64,000 nt of DNA, taken from Ovis canadensis (taxonomy: Eukaryota; Chordata; Mammalia; Artiodactyla; Bovidae). This document shows, in pieces, positions 23,809 through 34,374 of the stretch (positions within the stretch are counted from its first letter, which is position 1; each line of letters starts with the position of its first letter). Under the pieces are notes generated by a model. That model was given only the letters and a program-made list of their open reading frames with translations. It did not search any database and was not told where the DNA came from. The DNA is taken from the NCBI RefSeq assembly GCF_042477335.2, contig NC_091263.1:17519501-17583500 (forward strand), read 5' to 3'. The position numbers and the translations under genes are program-made.

Positions 23809-23975
23809 AGCTGTGCTTCTCAAACCTGAGATGTGCGGAGGCACCACTTGGAGAGCTCGGAGTGCAGAGACTGACCCGGTTGGGCTGGAGTGGTGCCCGA
23901 GAGTCAGCATTCTGATCCATCCCCTGGAGAGATGCTGCCGCCTTGGCCTTGGAAATGGCAGTTGAAGAAGCACAG
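23809..23975. mobile_element. hAT-Charlie non-autonomous DNA transposon
   Basis: It opens with 'gctgtgcttctcaaacctga', the start typical of MER20/MER58-like elements, and contains a 'cacttggagagctcggagtg' block. The far terminus is decayed. The exact subfamily is not resolved by eye. Confidence 0.6.
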
Positions 23976-23989
23976 ATCGCCATCACTGA

Positions 23990-24145
23990 TTCCCAGTCCT
24001 GGCTGCATGTCATCATCAGCTGGGGTCCAAACACCCCTGAGACCTAGAACTCAACCCCAGAGGTTCTATTTTAACTTGTCTGGAGTGTAATCTAGTCACT
24101 GAAGACTTTAAAAAGCTCGCCAACTGATTAAAATTTGAGAACTGT
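23990..24145. mobile_element. hAT-Charlie non-autonomous DNA transposon
   Basis: The start 'ttcccagtcctggctgcatg', the middle 'accccagaggttctatttta' and the end 'taaaatttgagaactgttga' match the layout of a MER20-like element with CAGTGGTTCTCAA-type termini. Confidence 0.6.
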
Positions 24146-24167
24146 TGATGGAGGCAAAGCAAGTCTA

Positions 24168-24320
24168 TTAGGTCTGAGGACCAGAAACACTGGCCTCATC
24201 TGGGAGTTTGTTAGAGATGCAGATTCTTAGGCGCCCATCCTGCTGAGTTCTAATCTGCCTTCCAGGGACATTTGCCTGATAATTTCATGTTCATTACAGG
24301 TGAGAACACTGTTCCAGGTA
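24168..24320. mobile_element. hAT-Charlie non-autonomous DNA transposon
   Basis: The word 'gaccagaaacactggcctca' and then 'ggagtttgttagagatgcag' and 'gatgcagattcttaggcgcc' follow the pattern of MER5-like hAT elements. The right end near 'ttacaggtgagaacactgtt' is the decayed inverted terminus. Confidence 0.6.
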
Positions 24321-24917
24321 GCCTTTAAAAGTAACCATTTATTGATCTGTGTACATGTGCTTTAAAAAAGTGTTTTTAAAGCAATAAGCTGTTAATTTCT
24401 AAAAATATTATGGCATATAATTTAGTCCATTTGCACACCTAATTATTGTAGCTTTGACAGTCATGGCGCAGGCACCAACGGTGGTTTCTGCCTGCATTGT
24501 AAAAGAAGGTACCAGTCAATAATACCAGCAGAGTGGACACTGGACTTCCACGTCCGAAGTCAAGAATTAACCAAGTTTTTAAGGACTAAGTTCCACAAGT
24601 TTGCATTTAATGGTTATTCAAGGTAAAGTAGAAGTCCCCTTTTAGGTTAGTTCATTTTTTGATTTTAGAAAAGTATACAGTTCTAATTCATTACCAGAGA
24701 TATACAGCATAGGTTCATTTTTATTTGATGTAATTTTTCATCATGAAGCATTCAGGTCTCAGATCCTCGGTGGTGAGGGGAGAGTAAGAAGGGACTGTAA
24801 TGTCTTGACCAAAACAAAAATGCATCTCATATTGTGTTTTTCTTTCCAAGTGGTATTTTAGAGGAACAGTGCCAAAGAATTATAAAGGAGAAAGGACAGC
24901 TATGCTGTGTGTTAGAT

Positions 24918-25090
24918 CAGCACTTCTCAGACTTGATTGGTAGGGATTGTGGTAAGGATCACTTGAAGAAGTTGTGTTAAAATGTAGACCCTGATGCTGT
25001 CAGCCTAGGACCAGGCCCGAGAGCCAGTATTTCAAACAGTACAGGTGGTGGGACGCGGCTTGTCTGTTGATGACATTTTGAGTAACAAAA
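24918..25090. mobile_element. hAT-Charlie non-autonomous DNA transposon
   Basis: It begins 'gatcagcacttctcagactt', with the middle 'aatgtagaccctgatgctgt' and the end 'gatgacattttgagtaacaa'. It is the same broad element group as the three upstream and equally decayed. Confidence 0.55.
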
Positions 25091-25944
25091 GACTAGATGA
25101 CTCTTCAGGACACCTTGTAAATCTCATTTCAGTGATTCAAAAAATCAAGTGGTCTGGTATAAACAATAATAATGGTGATTTTGTTGAAAGTGCTGATTTG
25201 CTCACTTGAATCATCCAAAAGAAAGATACCAAAAGGTCAGAATTATTCATAGCTCCATCATTAATGGAAAGCTTGTGGGGAAGTGAAGTCATTTAAGGCA
25301 AAAGCAAAATAGTAACATAAATACCTCAGATGACTACCAGGGCAAAATTTTCAAAATGTTGCAAGCTGTCTGCAAGCTTGAAGTAGCAATTTACATGCAT
25401 AATTAGGTGCAATCAACAGTTTTGAAATGTAATATATTTTCTGAGCCCGTATTTACTTATGACAGACGCAAAAAAAAAAAAAAAATCTGTGTCCCCCAAA
25501 AAATAGAAGGGCAGAGAAAGGAAAAATATTTACCTTTAACAATGGGAGCCTGTATAAGCACTTGCCTAAATCTGGAACAAATTCAGTCGAAGTATTGTAT
25601 CTTTGTTTTGATTTGCTCTTCATTGAAGTTCACAAACACATTTTGGAAGTAACAAGCATGGAAGAATAACCACCTTCCAGCCAGTTATTCCAGCTCCTGT
25701 TGGAACTGATGTATAAATTTTTATTTCTACAACGTAAAAGGAAAATCTGTCAAATTTAGAACTTTGTTGCACAGAATACCACTGACTTTCTTCCTGCCTT
25801 CAGAAGGGGCTTCATTCTTTGAAGATCCTAAATATCTTTTAGAATAATTTATAGAAAAAAGATTAATTAAACTGGCAATTTCTTCTTCCTAAATCAAGAT
25901 CCTCAGAGGATTGCTCGTGGTGAATTTCTATCATCTTACTATTT
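25091..25944. other. No gene seen; AT-rich unique sequence
   Basis: The stretch contains an A-rich homopolymer at about 25,470-25,486. No gene or named repeat is supported. Confidence 0.45.
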
Positions 25945-26105
25945 TCAGTAAAACAGGCACTGAGTGTTCCCTATGCCCTAAGGCACTCTGCTAAGCACTT
26001 TACACAGATCATCTAATTTACCATTATAAAAATACTATAAGGATTGATTGATTACAATGTACTGGGGAGGAAAGGGAGAGTGACTTCTTTAAAGGCAGAA
26101 GCTCT
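25945..26105 (-). mobile_element. MIR SINE
   Basis: The words 'cactctgctaagcactttac' and 'cagatcatctaatttaccat', followed by a decayed A+T-rich middle, match the reverse complement of the MIR 3' half. Confidence 0.65.
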
Positions 26106-26349
26106 GTATTTTCTTGGCTGGCACATTATCGCATGAGAGGTCATAATGTCACTTACAAAGTATAGCGAATGTCAGACTTAAGCAAGCCCGTGTTATTTTG
26201 AACAAACTCCCAATTTAGAAAATGAGCTTGAAGTCTAATTTTTCATAATTCTGAAGAAAAAGAATAATTTCACCCCTAAACTTTTCTTTTCAAAAGCACA
26301 TTCACATTGCATTATCCAGATTGACTGTGTGCACTGATTAAAGGGGCAG

Positions 26350-26462
26350 TTGGCAACCCACTCCAGTATTCTTGCCTGGAAAATCCCATGGACAGAGGAA
26401 CATGACAGGCCACAGTCCATGGGGTCGCAAAGAGTCGGACGCGATGAGCGACTTCACTTCAC
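26350..26462 (+). mobile_element. Bov-tA SINE, 3' half
   Basis: The BovB-derived half only: 'ttggcaacccactccagtat', 'cttgcctggaaaatcccatg', 'ggggtcgcaaagagtcggac', ending in gcgacttcacttcac. The tRNA-like head is missing. Confidence 0.9.
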
Positions 26463-26989
26463 TAGCTTCTATCATATGTAGAGTCAGATGAAGCAGCTGC
26501 GCGGAGGGATAAGACATAGGATGTCCGTCTCACTGCCACTGTCTGTCTGGACGGTGTGTCTTGAAATTGTCAAAGTTGTCTTTAAGGAATGCAAAGCCGT
26601 CACAAACTTTCCAGTTTCAGGAGGCAAGCATAGTCTGTGATACATCATATATGGGGTGGGGGTGGTGGGGGAAGCCAAGCTCCACTTAGAAATGCACGGA
26701 GAGTTCATTATCTGCTGATCCATGTGGGGGCATTATGGAACTCAAAGCCCGGAATAATAGCTCTATTTACTATTAAACAGCTTCTTAATAATCCTCTACT
26801 TCTCTCCACAGCTTCTGGAAGGTCCCTTCTGCGCATGCAGAGTCGCCTTGGCCTTGGCAGTTCCTGTGGAGTTGTAAACTGCTCCCCAGGACCAGGGAGT
26901 GTTAGTGTAGAAGTCCTCCTAATCAGCTGACTGTCGGTGAGCCCCGCTCTAAGAATTCCTAAGAATATCCTTGTCCTCCCCATCCCTCT
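26463..26989. other. Upstream flank of the CpG island; no gene seen
   Basis: Unique sequence that rises in G+C toward the island. A G-rich stretch (tggggtgggggtggtggggg) lies at about 26,652-26,672. No exon can be supported. Confidence 0.45.
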
Positions 26990-27636
26990 CTCTAGATTTA
27001 CAGATGCAGCTCACCGCCCGCCCGGGGTCCCCGCCCCTCGGCGGATCCCTGCCTGGGGCCGGGCGCCCTTCCAGCGCAGAGGGGTGACTGGAAGCTGGCA
27101 CCCACGGGGGCACCTGGCGGCCAATGCCCGCCGCGACCCCTCGCCTCTCTCTCTCCGCACACCCCCCGCCCCCACTACCCTCCCATCGCCCACCCCTCCG
27201 CTGCAGACCTTTACGTGGAACTCAGGCTAGCCGCCAGACTCGCGCCCTCGCCCCGGGCGCGGGACCTCACCCCTTGCGGGTGCCGCCCGCGACCCGGTGG
27301 AGGCGAGGGTAGGTGGACTGCCGCCTGGCCTCTGCCACCGCCTGCCGGTCCTCGCCCTCCGGCGCTGAGGGCGGCTTGGGGCCACGGGAGCGCGGGGGTG
27401 CTCTGTGCGCGGGAGGGGTGACCCTGGGGACAGGCGCGGCCGCGGGAGGGAGCGGGGGAGGGGCCCAGGCCGCTGTGGCGGCGGGGGTCACCCGGGCTTG
27501 GGGTGGGGGCCCTGGCCGCCAGCCCCCCGCCGGCTCCCCTCCTCCCAGGGCTCCGCCGTCGCCCGGCACGGGTCGCCAAGCCCTGCCTGCCTCGCCCGGA
27601 GAGGGCGGGGTGAGGGGTCGGAGCCTGGGCAGGGCT

Positions 27637-27659
27637 GGGGGGGGGGGGGGGGGGGGGGG
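27637..27659. repeat. G23 homopolymer inside the CpG island
   Basis: Twenty-three uninterrupted G residues on the plus strand, preceded and followed by further G-rich words. Such a run can form a G-quadruplex and is prone to sequencing and assembly length errors. It lies about 480 bases upstream of the start codon. Confidence 0.9.
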
Positions 27660-28140
27660 CGGTGGGTTTCACTTACACCTGACCGGCCCCTCTCCCGACA
27701 GTTTCGCCAGCGGGTCCCGGAGACGCGATTGTTCTTCCAGTAACTTTGTTCCGAGGCGGAGGGGAGGGGAGACGCCGAGGGGCCCCCGGAGAGGCTGGAA
27801 AGCGCCGAGGATCTGGAGGCCGGGCTGGGCGCGCGGCTGGGAGGCGTCGCCACCGCCGGGATGCGCTCGGCTTAGCGGGACTGCCGGGGGCGCCCGAAGG
27901 CCACCACTCCGAGGACGCGCAGCCCCCGCTGCTCGCGCTCCCCGGGCCGGCGCTGCCGGTGCCCGAGCCAAGCAGCGAGCAGAGCTGCGGGGCGCGCGGG
28001 CGAAGGCTGGCGGGAGGGAGGGCGCGCAAGAGGCGGCCCCTCCTCGGCGAGCCATGCGTGCCGCGGGCAGCTAAGCCGCCGCCGGGCGCCGCTGCCAAGT
28101 CTGCGCTCCGCTTTTGTCTTGCCCTCCAGTGAATGGGAAG

Positions 28141-28371
28141 ATGGAGATGGATGTGGAGGGAGTTTCTCCGCGCCCGGAGCCCATCCCCCGCTCCCAGGGG
28201 GCTGGAGGAGCCTGCCAGGCGCCGTCACAGCCGCCCCAGCCCCAACCCCAGCCCCCGCCGCTGCCTCCGCAGCATCCGGCTCCGGATGAACCGCTCGGAG
28301 AGAGTGCCGGCGGCGCAGAGGACAGCGACGATCCCGAGGCGAGACCCAGCGGCGACAAGGGCGAGAGCAAG
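28141..28371 (+). CDS. First coding exon of an unrecognised gene (77 residues, partial)
   Basis: The exon encodes 77 residues beginning MEMDVEGVSP and ending DKGESK. The start ATG at 28,141 has A at -3 and G at +4, a strong Kozak context, and a second in-frame ATG follows two codons later. An in-frame stop at 28,072-28,074 closes the frame upstream, so this is the first usable ATG in frame. The middle (about residues 28-48) is rich in proline and glutamine. Residues 52-77 are acidic and hydrophilic, and no domain, signal peptide or membrane segment is present. The exon ends at a consensus donor, AAG|GTAGGT at 28,371/28,372, in phase 0. If the donor were skipped the frame would continue to a stop at 28,516. 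Just upstream, cttttgtcttgccctccag resembles a splice acceptor, so the 5' UTR may be spliced. An out-of-frame ATG at 28,133 overlaps the start. I do not recognise the protein and give no function. Confidence 0.68.
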
Positions 28372-31300
28372 GTAGGTCCCCGCGTTGGCGCTGTGACACC
28401 TTGTGAACAAAACCAAGACGCTCTGGTAATAGCTGTCACTCTAACCCCTCCACTCCCCACCCCCTCTCTCGTCCAGGTGGGGGTGGCAGTGGGGGTTGCA
28501 GATGTGGGGAAGGCGTGAGATGATGTGGGATCGGTGGGTGAGAGTGACTTTCTGACCTGGAAGGCGTGTGCAAAGTCCGTCCTGGTTTCCGTAGTCAAGT
28601 GTTTGTGCAGAGAAAAGTCTCCTGGTCCAGGCGATGTGATGCCAGGCAGGGCGCAGCATCCCGGGAGAGCGGGGTTGAGGACCGGTGCTCGCCCACACCG
28701 TGTAGCCAAGGCTTGTGCGGATGATCTAGGTCAAAGCGAAGCGTGTTTTCTGGAGCTGCCAAGTGCTTCCGAGACTCCTTGTAGGGAGGTGACATCAACC
28801 TAAAGATGACAACGATGGGAGCAAAGTTTGGCTCTCTGCAGAAGGGAGAGCTCTGCCTCACCCAGCTCCAAGCTAGAGGTCCTGCTTTGCTCCTCCCCTG
28901 GCATCCTCGTGCCTGGGAAGGGCAGGGACCAGGGGCCTGGCAGCAGGTGAGCCCTGGACACCTTTTGTAGCCCTGCTGTGTCATTGTAGACCCGAGGATA
29001 GAGGCTACTGACTGTGGAGAGAGGAGATCCTCAGGTAATTGGGTTCCAGGAAGAAATGGCTCAAATGCTTTTCTCTGGTGCTGATGTTTTTTCCTGTTGA
29101 AAAAATTGTAAAGGAGAGAAAGTGGCATAGAAAATAATGCCTTGCAGTAACGTTCTTAGAGTGTAGTTCCAGCCTGGTCCCTGAGCAGGGTGTTTTTTCT
29201 CCCTGCACACTTGGAGTTGAGTTTTGTGAACACTGGTGTCGGCCAGTCATGTCTCGGCAAAGTCTGTACATGTGTTTCTTAATACATTTTGAAAGTGGCT
29301 GCAAATGTTGGGGAAAAGTTGGTTCAACAAATTAGAATATTGGAACCAAAGAGGAGTCAGTGGAAATACTTTCTAACTGTGGCTCACTTGAGGAAGTGTT
29401 CAAGAAAACAGCCCCTGTTCCTGGTGAGAAAAGAACTCAAGTCATAATGTGTTCCTCCTTGGAGATTGCCTGGGCTTCGGTTGCACCTTTCCGAAGGTGT
29501 GAGTGGACTAAACAACATCCAAATATGCTGGGATCACATTGGATGATGCCTCTCTGTACTTGGAGACTGGCTCCCCTTAACAGGGTTTTATTTGCACATC
29601 TTCAAAATTTTGTTTTGTATTTGGATTACTGAGCTAAGGCTTGAGATTATGGTTTATCTAGGAAATTCTATATTGTAACTTAACATGACATTCTCCCAAG
29701 GAACTGGCATTTGAACACACTCTAGACTGGGCCAGGGTGATGCGTATAGGAGTTACATTGCTGAACTATGAGGAATTTTAATATTCTAATGTCCTCAACT
29801 TTTCAGTCATATTTGATTCGATGAATATCTAATTCTGTCATGACTGCATATTTACCACATGAAATGACTGTACTCAGTTTCATGAAATAACCATAACTGA
29901 GCAGCGTGTTATCTAATTGAACTGTAAGTCTCTTTTGCAAAATAGATGTGGGCAGTCATTAAAATATACAGCCTGTGTTGCCATTTCCACCTTGCTGGTT
30001 CATATGCCCCGAGCATGAGAAATTCCTGCCATCAGCAAAAAATCCCTGCTTATTTGTTTCCCTCTGATGCGCCGCGCAAGCTGTATGATGTTCTGCGGGT
30101 TGTGGGGAGTGAGGAAGCCCGTGCGTGATATATGCTAGAGTAGGTGAAGAGAGGACGGAAAGTGGGTTGATTACATGTCACTAATTAGCATGTGCAGAAA
30201 TTTGAGTATTCCACTGATGTGACTGACTTTCTGTATGTCTGCAGTTTCTTGTGGTGGAAACAAATACTCTTTTTTTTTTTTTTTTTTTGCCTCCAGGTGT
30301 TTGCCTTAAAAAATCATGTTGCCACCCTTCTCTTTACCCAGAAATCAGCTGAGTTAAGCCTTCGCTGCTCTCTGCGACCCTCTTTACCAGTCCTTCTAAG
30401 ATCTGAGGGTGGTGGCTGTGTCTGAGACTTTGATGACTAACTCTTTCTGTCTTTGATGTCTACCAAGGCAGGTTATACATTGGTTTTTCTTAGCAAATCC
30501 TGGTTTCATTAGCGGGAAGCATTTTTGGGTGTCTGATCAAATTATTCTGCTCAGATATAAATGGAAGACAAACTAGGATAAAGTGGAATGTGGTAGCTGC
30601 TTGGGGTGAAACTGGGGAGACAATCACAGTAGGATTTAAACACAGTAATGTACAAATATAATGTATTGGATGGTTATTTTTGCTTCTTGTTTATGAGTGT
30701 AATAAATGAATTTTGAATACTGTATTATTTATTTTAAATCTTCCCCCACCCCCAAAGTGCAGGGCATTTATTTCAAGATCCTGGGGCCATGCTTTTATTT
30801 TCTCCTGAGTTTACCCCAGTTGTCTTCTTGGAAAAGAAGTCAGAGCTTCATGCCAGACCTGCTTGTCTCCGAAACTGCAGGTTCAGGTCCTGCGTCTTCT
30901 GAAAGTCTCTGAAATAGGAAGGAAGGTTAGAAAACTGGATCAGTCAGGGGATTTTTTTGCACCAGAATTCATGACGTGACGGGTGCTTTCTGCTTCTAGA
31001 ATAACAAGGCCTAATTCCTCTCTAGCAGCTGCTCTTCAGGGAGATGCTGTGGCAGCTGCATGCTGTGTAGGCTCTGAGTCCATGCATTGGGGAGGACCCT
31101 AAATCAGCCAGTCCCCTGGGCTTGAAGGCAGGCTTACCTTGAGCCCTGGAAAAGGCAGTCTCCTCTTCTGGTGGTCATGTCCAGAGATAAAGCGGTGACC
31201 CCTGTGGGCACCTGGGTAGAGGTTTCCTCAGTCATCACCTCAAGAACCTCTTCCTCGTGTCTGAAAGGAGTTTCCCTCACCTGGGCAAGCTCTTTTCTTC

Positions 31301-31974
31301 CAGTCTTGCAGACGAAGATTAAGCAGTCCCTCAGAGTCAGAGACCTCCGGTCTCGACTGTGGATGGGACTATTCTCAAAACTTTCTTGCAGAGTTTCCTT
31401 AGGCTATCACGTTCCATTCCTTTAGTGGCTTTTAAAACCTTTCTGAAATGCTTTGCTTGTGCTCAGTAACTTTCGGATAGGTATTTCCCAAACTTTGTTT
31501 GGAAAAGTTTCTTGAAAATTTCCTTGTATTGAGGACTAACCCCCGGGTTCCTTTCTCTATCCATGTTACCAAGTTGCTTTCACAAATGTGTGGGTTCTTC
31601 CACTGACCCCAGGGGAGTGGTATAAATGATCCTTTCTTGTCTGCTTTGGCTTCATGCATTCCTCTCTCACCTCACTTCTCTCTCTCTCTTCCACACACAC
31701 AAACCATTTACTGTGATGTTCTGTATAGAAGTGTGTATTTATGGCCCTGCTATGAGATATCCTGACCAAACTCTTTTGTGTTCAGCTCTCATTGCAGGCT
31801 TGGTGTGCAGGAAATGTTATTCTTGTAATTTGGGCTGGAGAGATCCATGCTATTGCTCCCAGTGATACTTCACTGATGGACATAACCCAAGATACTCACC
31901 GTCCTGCGTCCCATCAGTGACACTGACCTAAATCGTCAGTCTCACAGCGGATGCTGTGGGGAGTCTGTGATCCA
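28372..31974 (+). other. Inferred start of intron 1; no further exon seen
   Basis: The donor at 28,372 opens what is presumably a long first intron. CpG density falls quickly after about 28,700. I see no second coding exon and little recognisable repeat content. A T19 run at 30,270-30,288 is followed by gcctccag and resembles a splice acceptor, but the downstream frame gives no recognisable peptide and no donor of note, so it is not called. Confidence 0.5.
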
Positions 31975-32150
31975 GTCCATTTTTTAGAGCCTTTTGTTTT
32001 GAAATAATTTATAGGAAAGTTGCAAAGATAAGACCAGGAGTTCCCTGTACCAACCTTCCCTAATGTTCATATCCTACTTAACCATGACTTGTATATTACA
32101 ATAGAGAAATTAACACGAACGCGATACTGTTAGCTAATCTCATCCAGCTT
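31975..32150 (-). mobile_element. Old L1 LINE fragment
   Basis: The words 'tttgaaataatttataggaa', 'gttccctgtaccaaccttcc' and 'gtatattacaatagagaaat' match the reverse complement of mammalian L1M 3' sequence. It is strongly diverged. Confidence 0.5.
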
Positions 32151-32734
32151 TGTTGAACGAAGGTGTAACATGTCAGTGTTTTTCATTCTATCCTCCTAGG
32201 ACTTGGCACTTTTTTTTAACAGTTGAAAGTGTCTTTGAAGGGGTTTTTAAGAGCTAGATTTAGCCTCAGGCTAACCGTTTGCCCTGTTCCTGGCAGGGAG
32301 GATCAGCTCCTAGAGTCCTAGACTGAGGTCCCTGGGCTCTGCACCGCATTGCCCTGAGCCCTGGGGGAGTTACAACTTTGGCAAAGCTCTTGAGTGATGT
32401 GAACTTGTGGGGAGTGATAGCCTGCTTCTCTGTTTTGTCCTGAAAAGCATTCCTGCTCCTGGTAAGACAGGGTTTGTCAGTACACAGAGGGACAGCAGAG
32501 TCTCAAGTGGCAAGTTGAGAAGAGGCAATGGATAAAATCAGGACAGTTCACTCTGATGTTTAACCCCGTGGGTGTTTGCTCCTGGCAAGAAGGGTAGTGG
32601 AAGCCTTCTCTTTTCTGCCTTGTGCCCGCCAGGAGAACTCTGATTTCAAGCACAGAAGCAGAAACCTGCCCATATTAGGCAGGATACCACTGTGATCATT
32701 GTGGGCTTTCTGATGAAGATTGAAATCACAAAGA

Positions 32735-33115
32735 CCACATTTGATCTTGGCTCTGCCTTTCACTAGCTGCTAACCTCAGAGAAGATCCTACTTTTTAAAC
32801 ATCTTTTTAAAAATTTTGTATTTATTTTTTTTATTTTGGCTGCATTGGGTCTTAAGTTGTGACATGTGGAATCTAGTTCCCTTACCAGGGATGGGACTGT
32901 GACCTCTGGCATTGGGAACATGTAGTCTTAGCCACCAGACCACCAGGGAAGCTCTCAATCCTACCCTTTTTAAATCTGTCTCTTCATCTTTAAAATAGGG
33001 TAATAATAGTGCCCACACTGATGGTCACTGTATGGGTTAACTGAAATAAAACATGCAAAGTTCTTGATTCAGAGCATCATAGCTACTGATTGCTCAGCAG
33101 TTATAATGATGATTA
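32735..33115 (+). mobile_element. MIR SINE split by a CHR SINE
   Basis: The left part (to about 32,784) shows 'gatcttggctctgcctttca' and 'ctagctgctaacctcagaga'. The right part (from about 32,973) resumes with 'ctgtctcttcatctttaaaa' and 'ataggg'. Together they make a continuous MIR interrupted by a younger insertion. Confidence 0.7.
32800..32957 (-). mobile_element. CHR-type SINE inserted in a MIR
   Basis: The minus strand begins 'agcttccctggtggtctggt', includes 'ctaagactacatgttcccaa' and ends in an A-rich tail. The flanks atcctactttttaa (from 32,785) and atcctaccctttttaa (from 32,958) are probable copies of the target duplication, slightly diverged. Confidence 0.85.
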
Positions 33116-34128
33116 TTGTTGCTGTTGTGGTCCATGGATCTGTAGAGAAGGAGTTGGGGCCAAGTCCATCTAGAGTTTTCGGTTTCCCAAAGGGTTGTGG
33201 GACTGGAAATGATACAGACACACTGTTCTACAATCACACTAGTTTCTGACTTTGTGGATCTTGAAGTATTCCCCAGTCTTTTCCTGGTGGGCAGGACTCT
33301 GGAAAATAATATCCGTTATCCTGTCTTGTCAATAGACTGTGAGTCTCTCGTCAGGAAAGCCAAGGAGGACCAGGAGGGATGATCCTGGCTCCTAGCCCAG
33401 GTCCCAGGGGTACATGCAAGACAATAATAGAGCAAGTGGGTTGCCTGGCTTTTACTCATTACATTTGTGGTTTCTTAGAAGCAGTAGGTGGCAAATTTTA
33501 AGGCTTAAAGAAATAATTGAGATGAAAAGTTGTACCTTTTAGGACTCTTTGATTGCAAGCAACAGAAACTGACTTTAATTTGAGCAAAAAGGTATTTTCT
33601 GGTAAGATTGCAAGATAATCAGGGGATCAAAGTAAAATTGATAAAACTGATTTTGGGGAAATCCTGAAGCCAGGGACTCTCAGAAGCTCCGAGTAATAGA
33701 GAATGATGAATGGTCTTCTGAGGGCACAGACATAAGAAGAGTAAATTCCAACTCTTTTTGTTCCCTTTCTGTCACTCCGATGAGCAGAATCCATGGAAAG
33801 TTGTCTTAACAGGCCTTCCTCAGGTCAGATATCAGCTTCTTGGGGAGAGTGGGTATCCATATAAGAGGTTCTGGCAAATTGTGTCCTTTGGAAGGGGTAG
33901 AGTTCATGGGGTAACAATCAAGGTACTGTTACCTGACCCAGAGGAATGGACATGAGGGGCAAGACAACCAGTGTAACTTCTCTTCGGGCAGAGAGTTGCG
34001 GGGAGGGAAAGGGGCAGGAAGAGAAGGGAAAAAAAGAGAGAAATAGAGGGAAAGAGAAAAAGAGAGCCAGACAGAGACAGACAGTGAGCTTATCTAAGAA
34101 CCTGGAATTGTTTTCTGCATTGATTTCC
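33116..34128. other. No gene seen; GA-rich tract 34,012-34,086
   Basis: Unique sequence. The purine-rich tract (agagagaaatagagggaaag and similar) is a low-complexity repeat. A stretch at about 33,545-33,680 (gcaagcaacagaaactgact) may be an old interspersed repeat that I cannot name. Confidence 0.4.
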
Positions 34129-34374
34129 CAAACTCCAATACTTCGGCCAACTGATGCAAAGAACTGACTCATTTTAAAAGACCCTAATGCTGGGAGAGAT
34201 TGAAGGCAGGAGGAGAAGGGGGGTGACAGAAGATGAGATGGTTGGATGGCACCACCCACTCAATGGACATGAATTTGAGCCAACTCTGGAAGATAGTGAA
34301 GGACAGGGAAGCCTGGCCGGCTGCAGTCCATGGGGTCACAAAGAGTTGGACACGACTTAGCGACTGAACAAGAA
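34129..34374 (+). mobile_element. BovB LINE 3' end
   Basis: It begins at 'aactccaatacttcggccaa', continues through 'aggaggagaaggggggtgac' and 'gggtcacaaagagttggaca', and ends in 'gcgactgaacaagaacaatt' with only one ACTGA unit left. It is more diverged than the copy at 16.5 kb. Confidence 0.9.

Larger units (their letters stand above)
26990..28400 (+). promoter_or_regulatory. CpG island promoter
   Basis: CpG dinucleotides are abundant from about 26,990 to 28,400, against a flank where they are rare, and this is the only such block in the window. A CCAAT box lies at 27,121-27,125 and a GGGCGG (Sp1-type) box at about 27,603-27,608. No TATA box is evident, which is normal for island promoters with dispersed starts. 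The first coding exon lies in its last third. Candidate splice sites for an upstream non-coding exon exist: a GTAGGT at 27,309-27,314 and acceptor-like sites ending at 27,700 (cccgacag) and 28,129 (gccctccag). None can be confirmed by eye. The many long open frames on both strands inside the island are composition artefacts. Confidence 0.88.

Noticed and set aside
23570..24034. 154-codon minus-strand frame
   Set aside because: It overlaps hAT transposon remnants and plus-strand frames; no domain or exon signals.
27211..28132. Long open frames (up to 253 codons) on both strands in the CpG island
   Set aside because: They are open in several frames at once, have poly-Gly/Pro/Arg composition and follow from G+C content. 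Only the 28,141-28,371 frame has a start context and donor.
30270..30310. T19 followed by gcctccag as a second-exon acceptor
   Set aside because: No downstream frame with a donor or recognisable peptide; the T-run is more simply a homopolymer.
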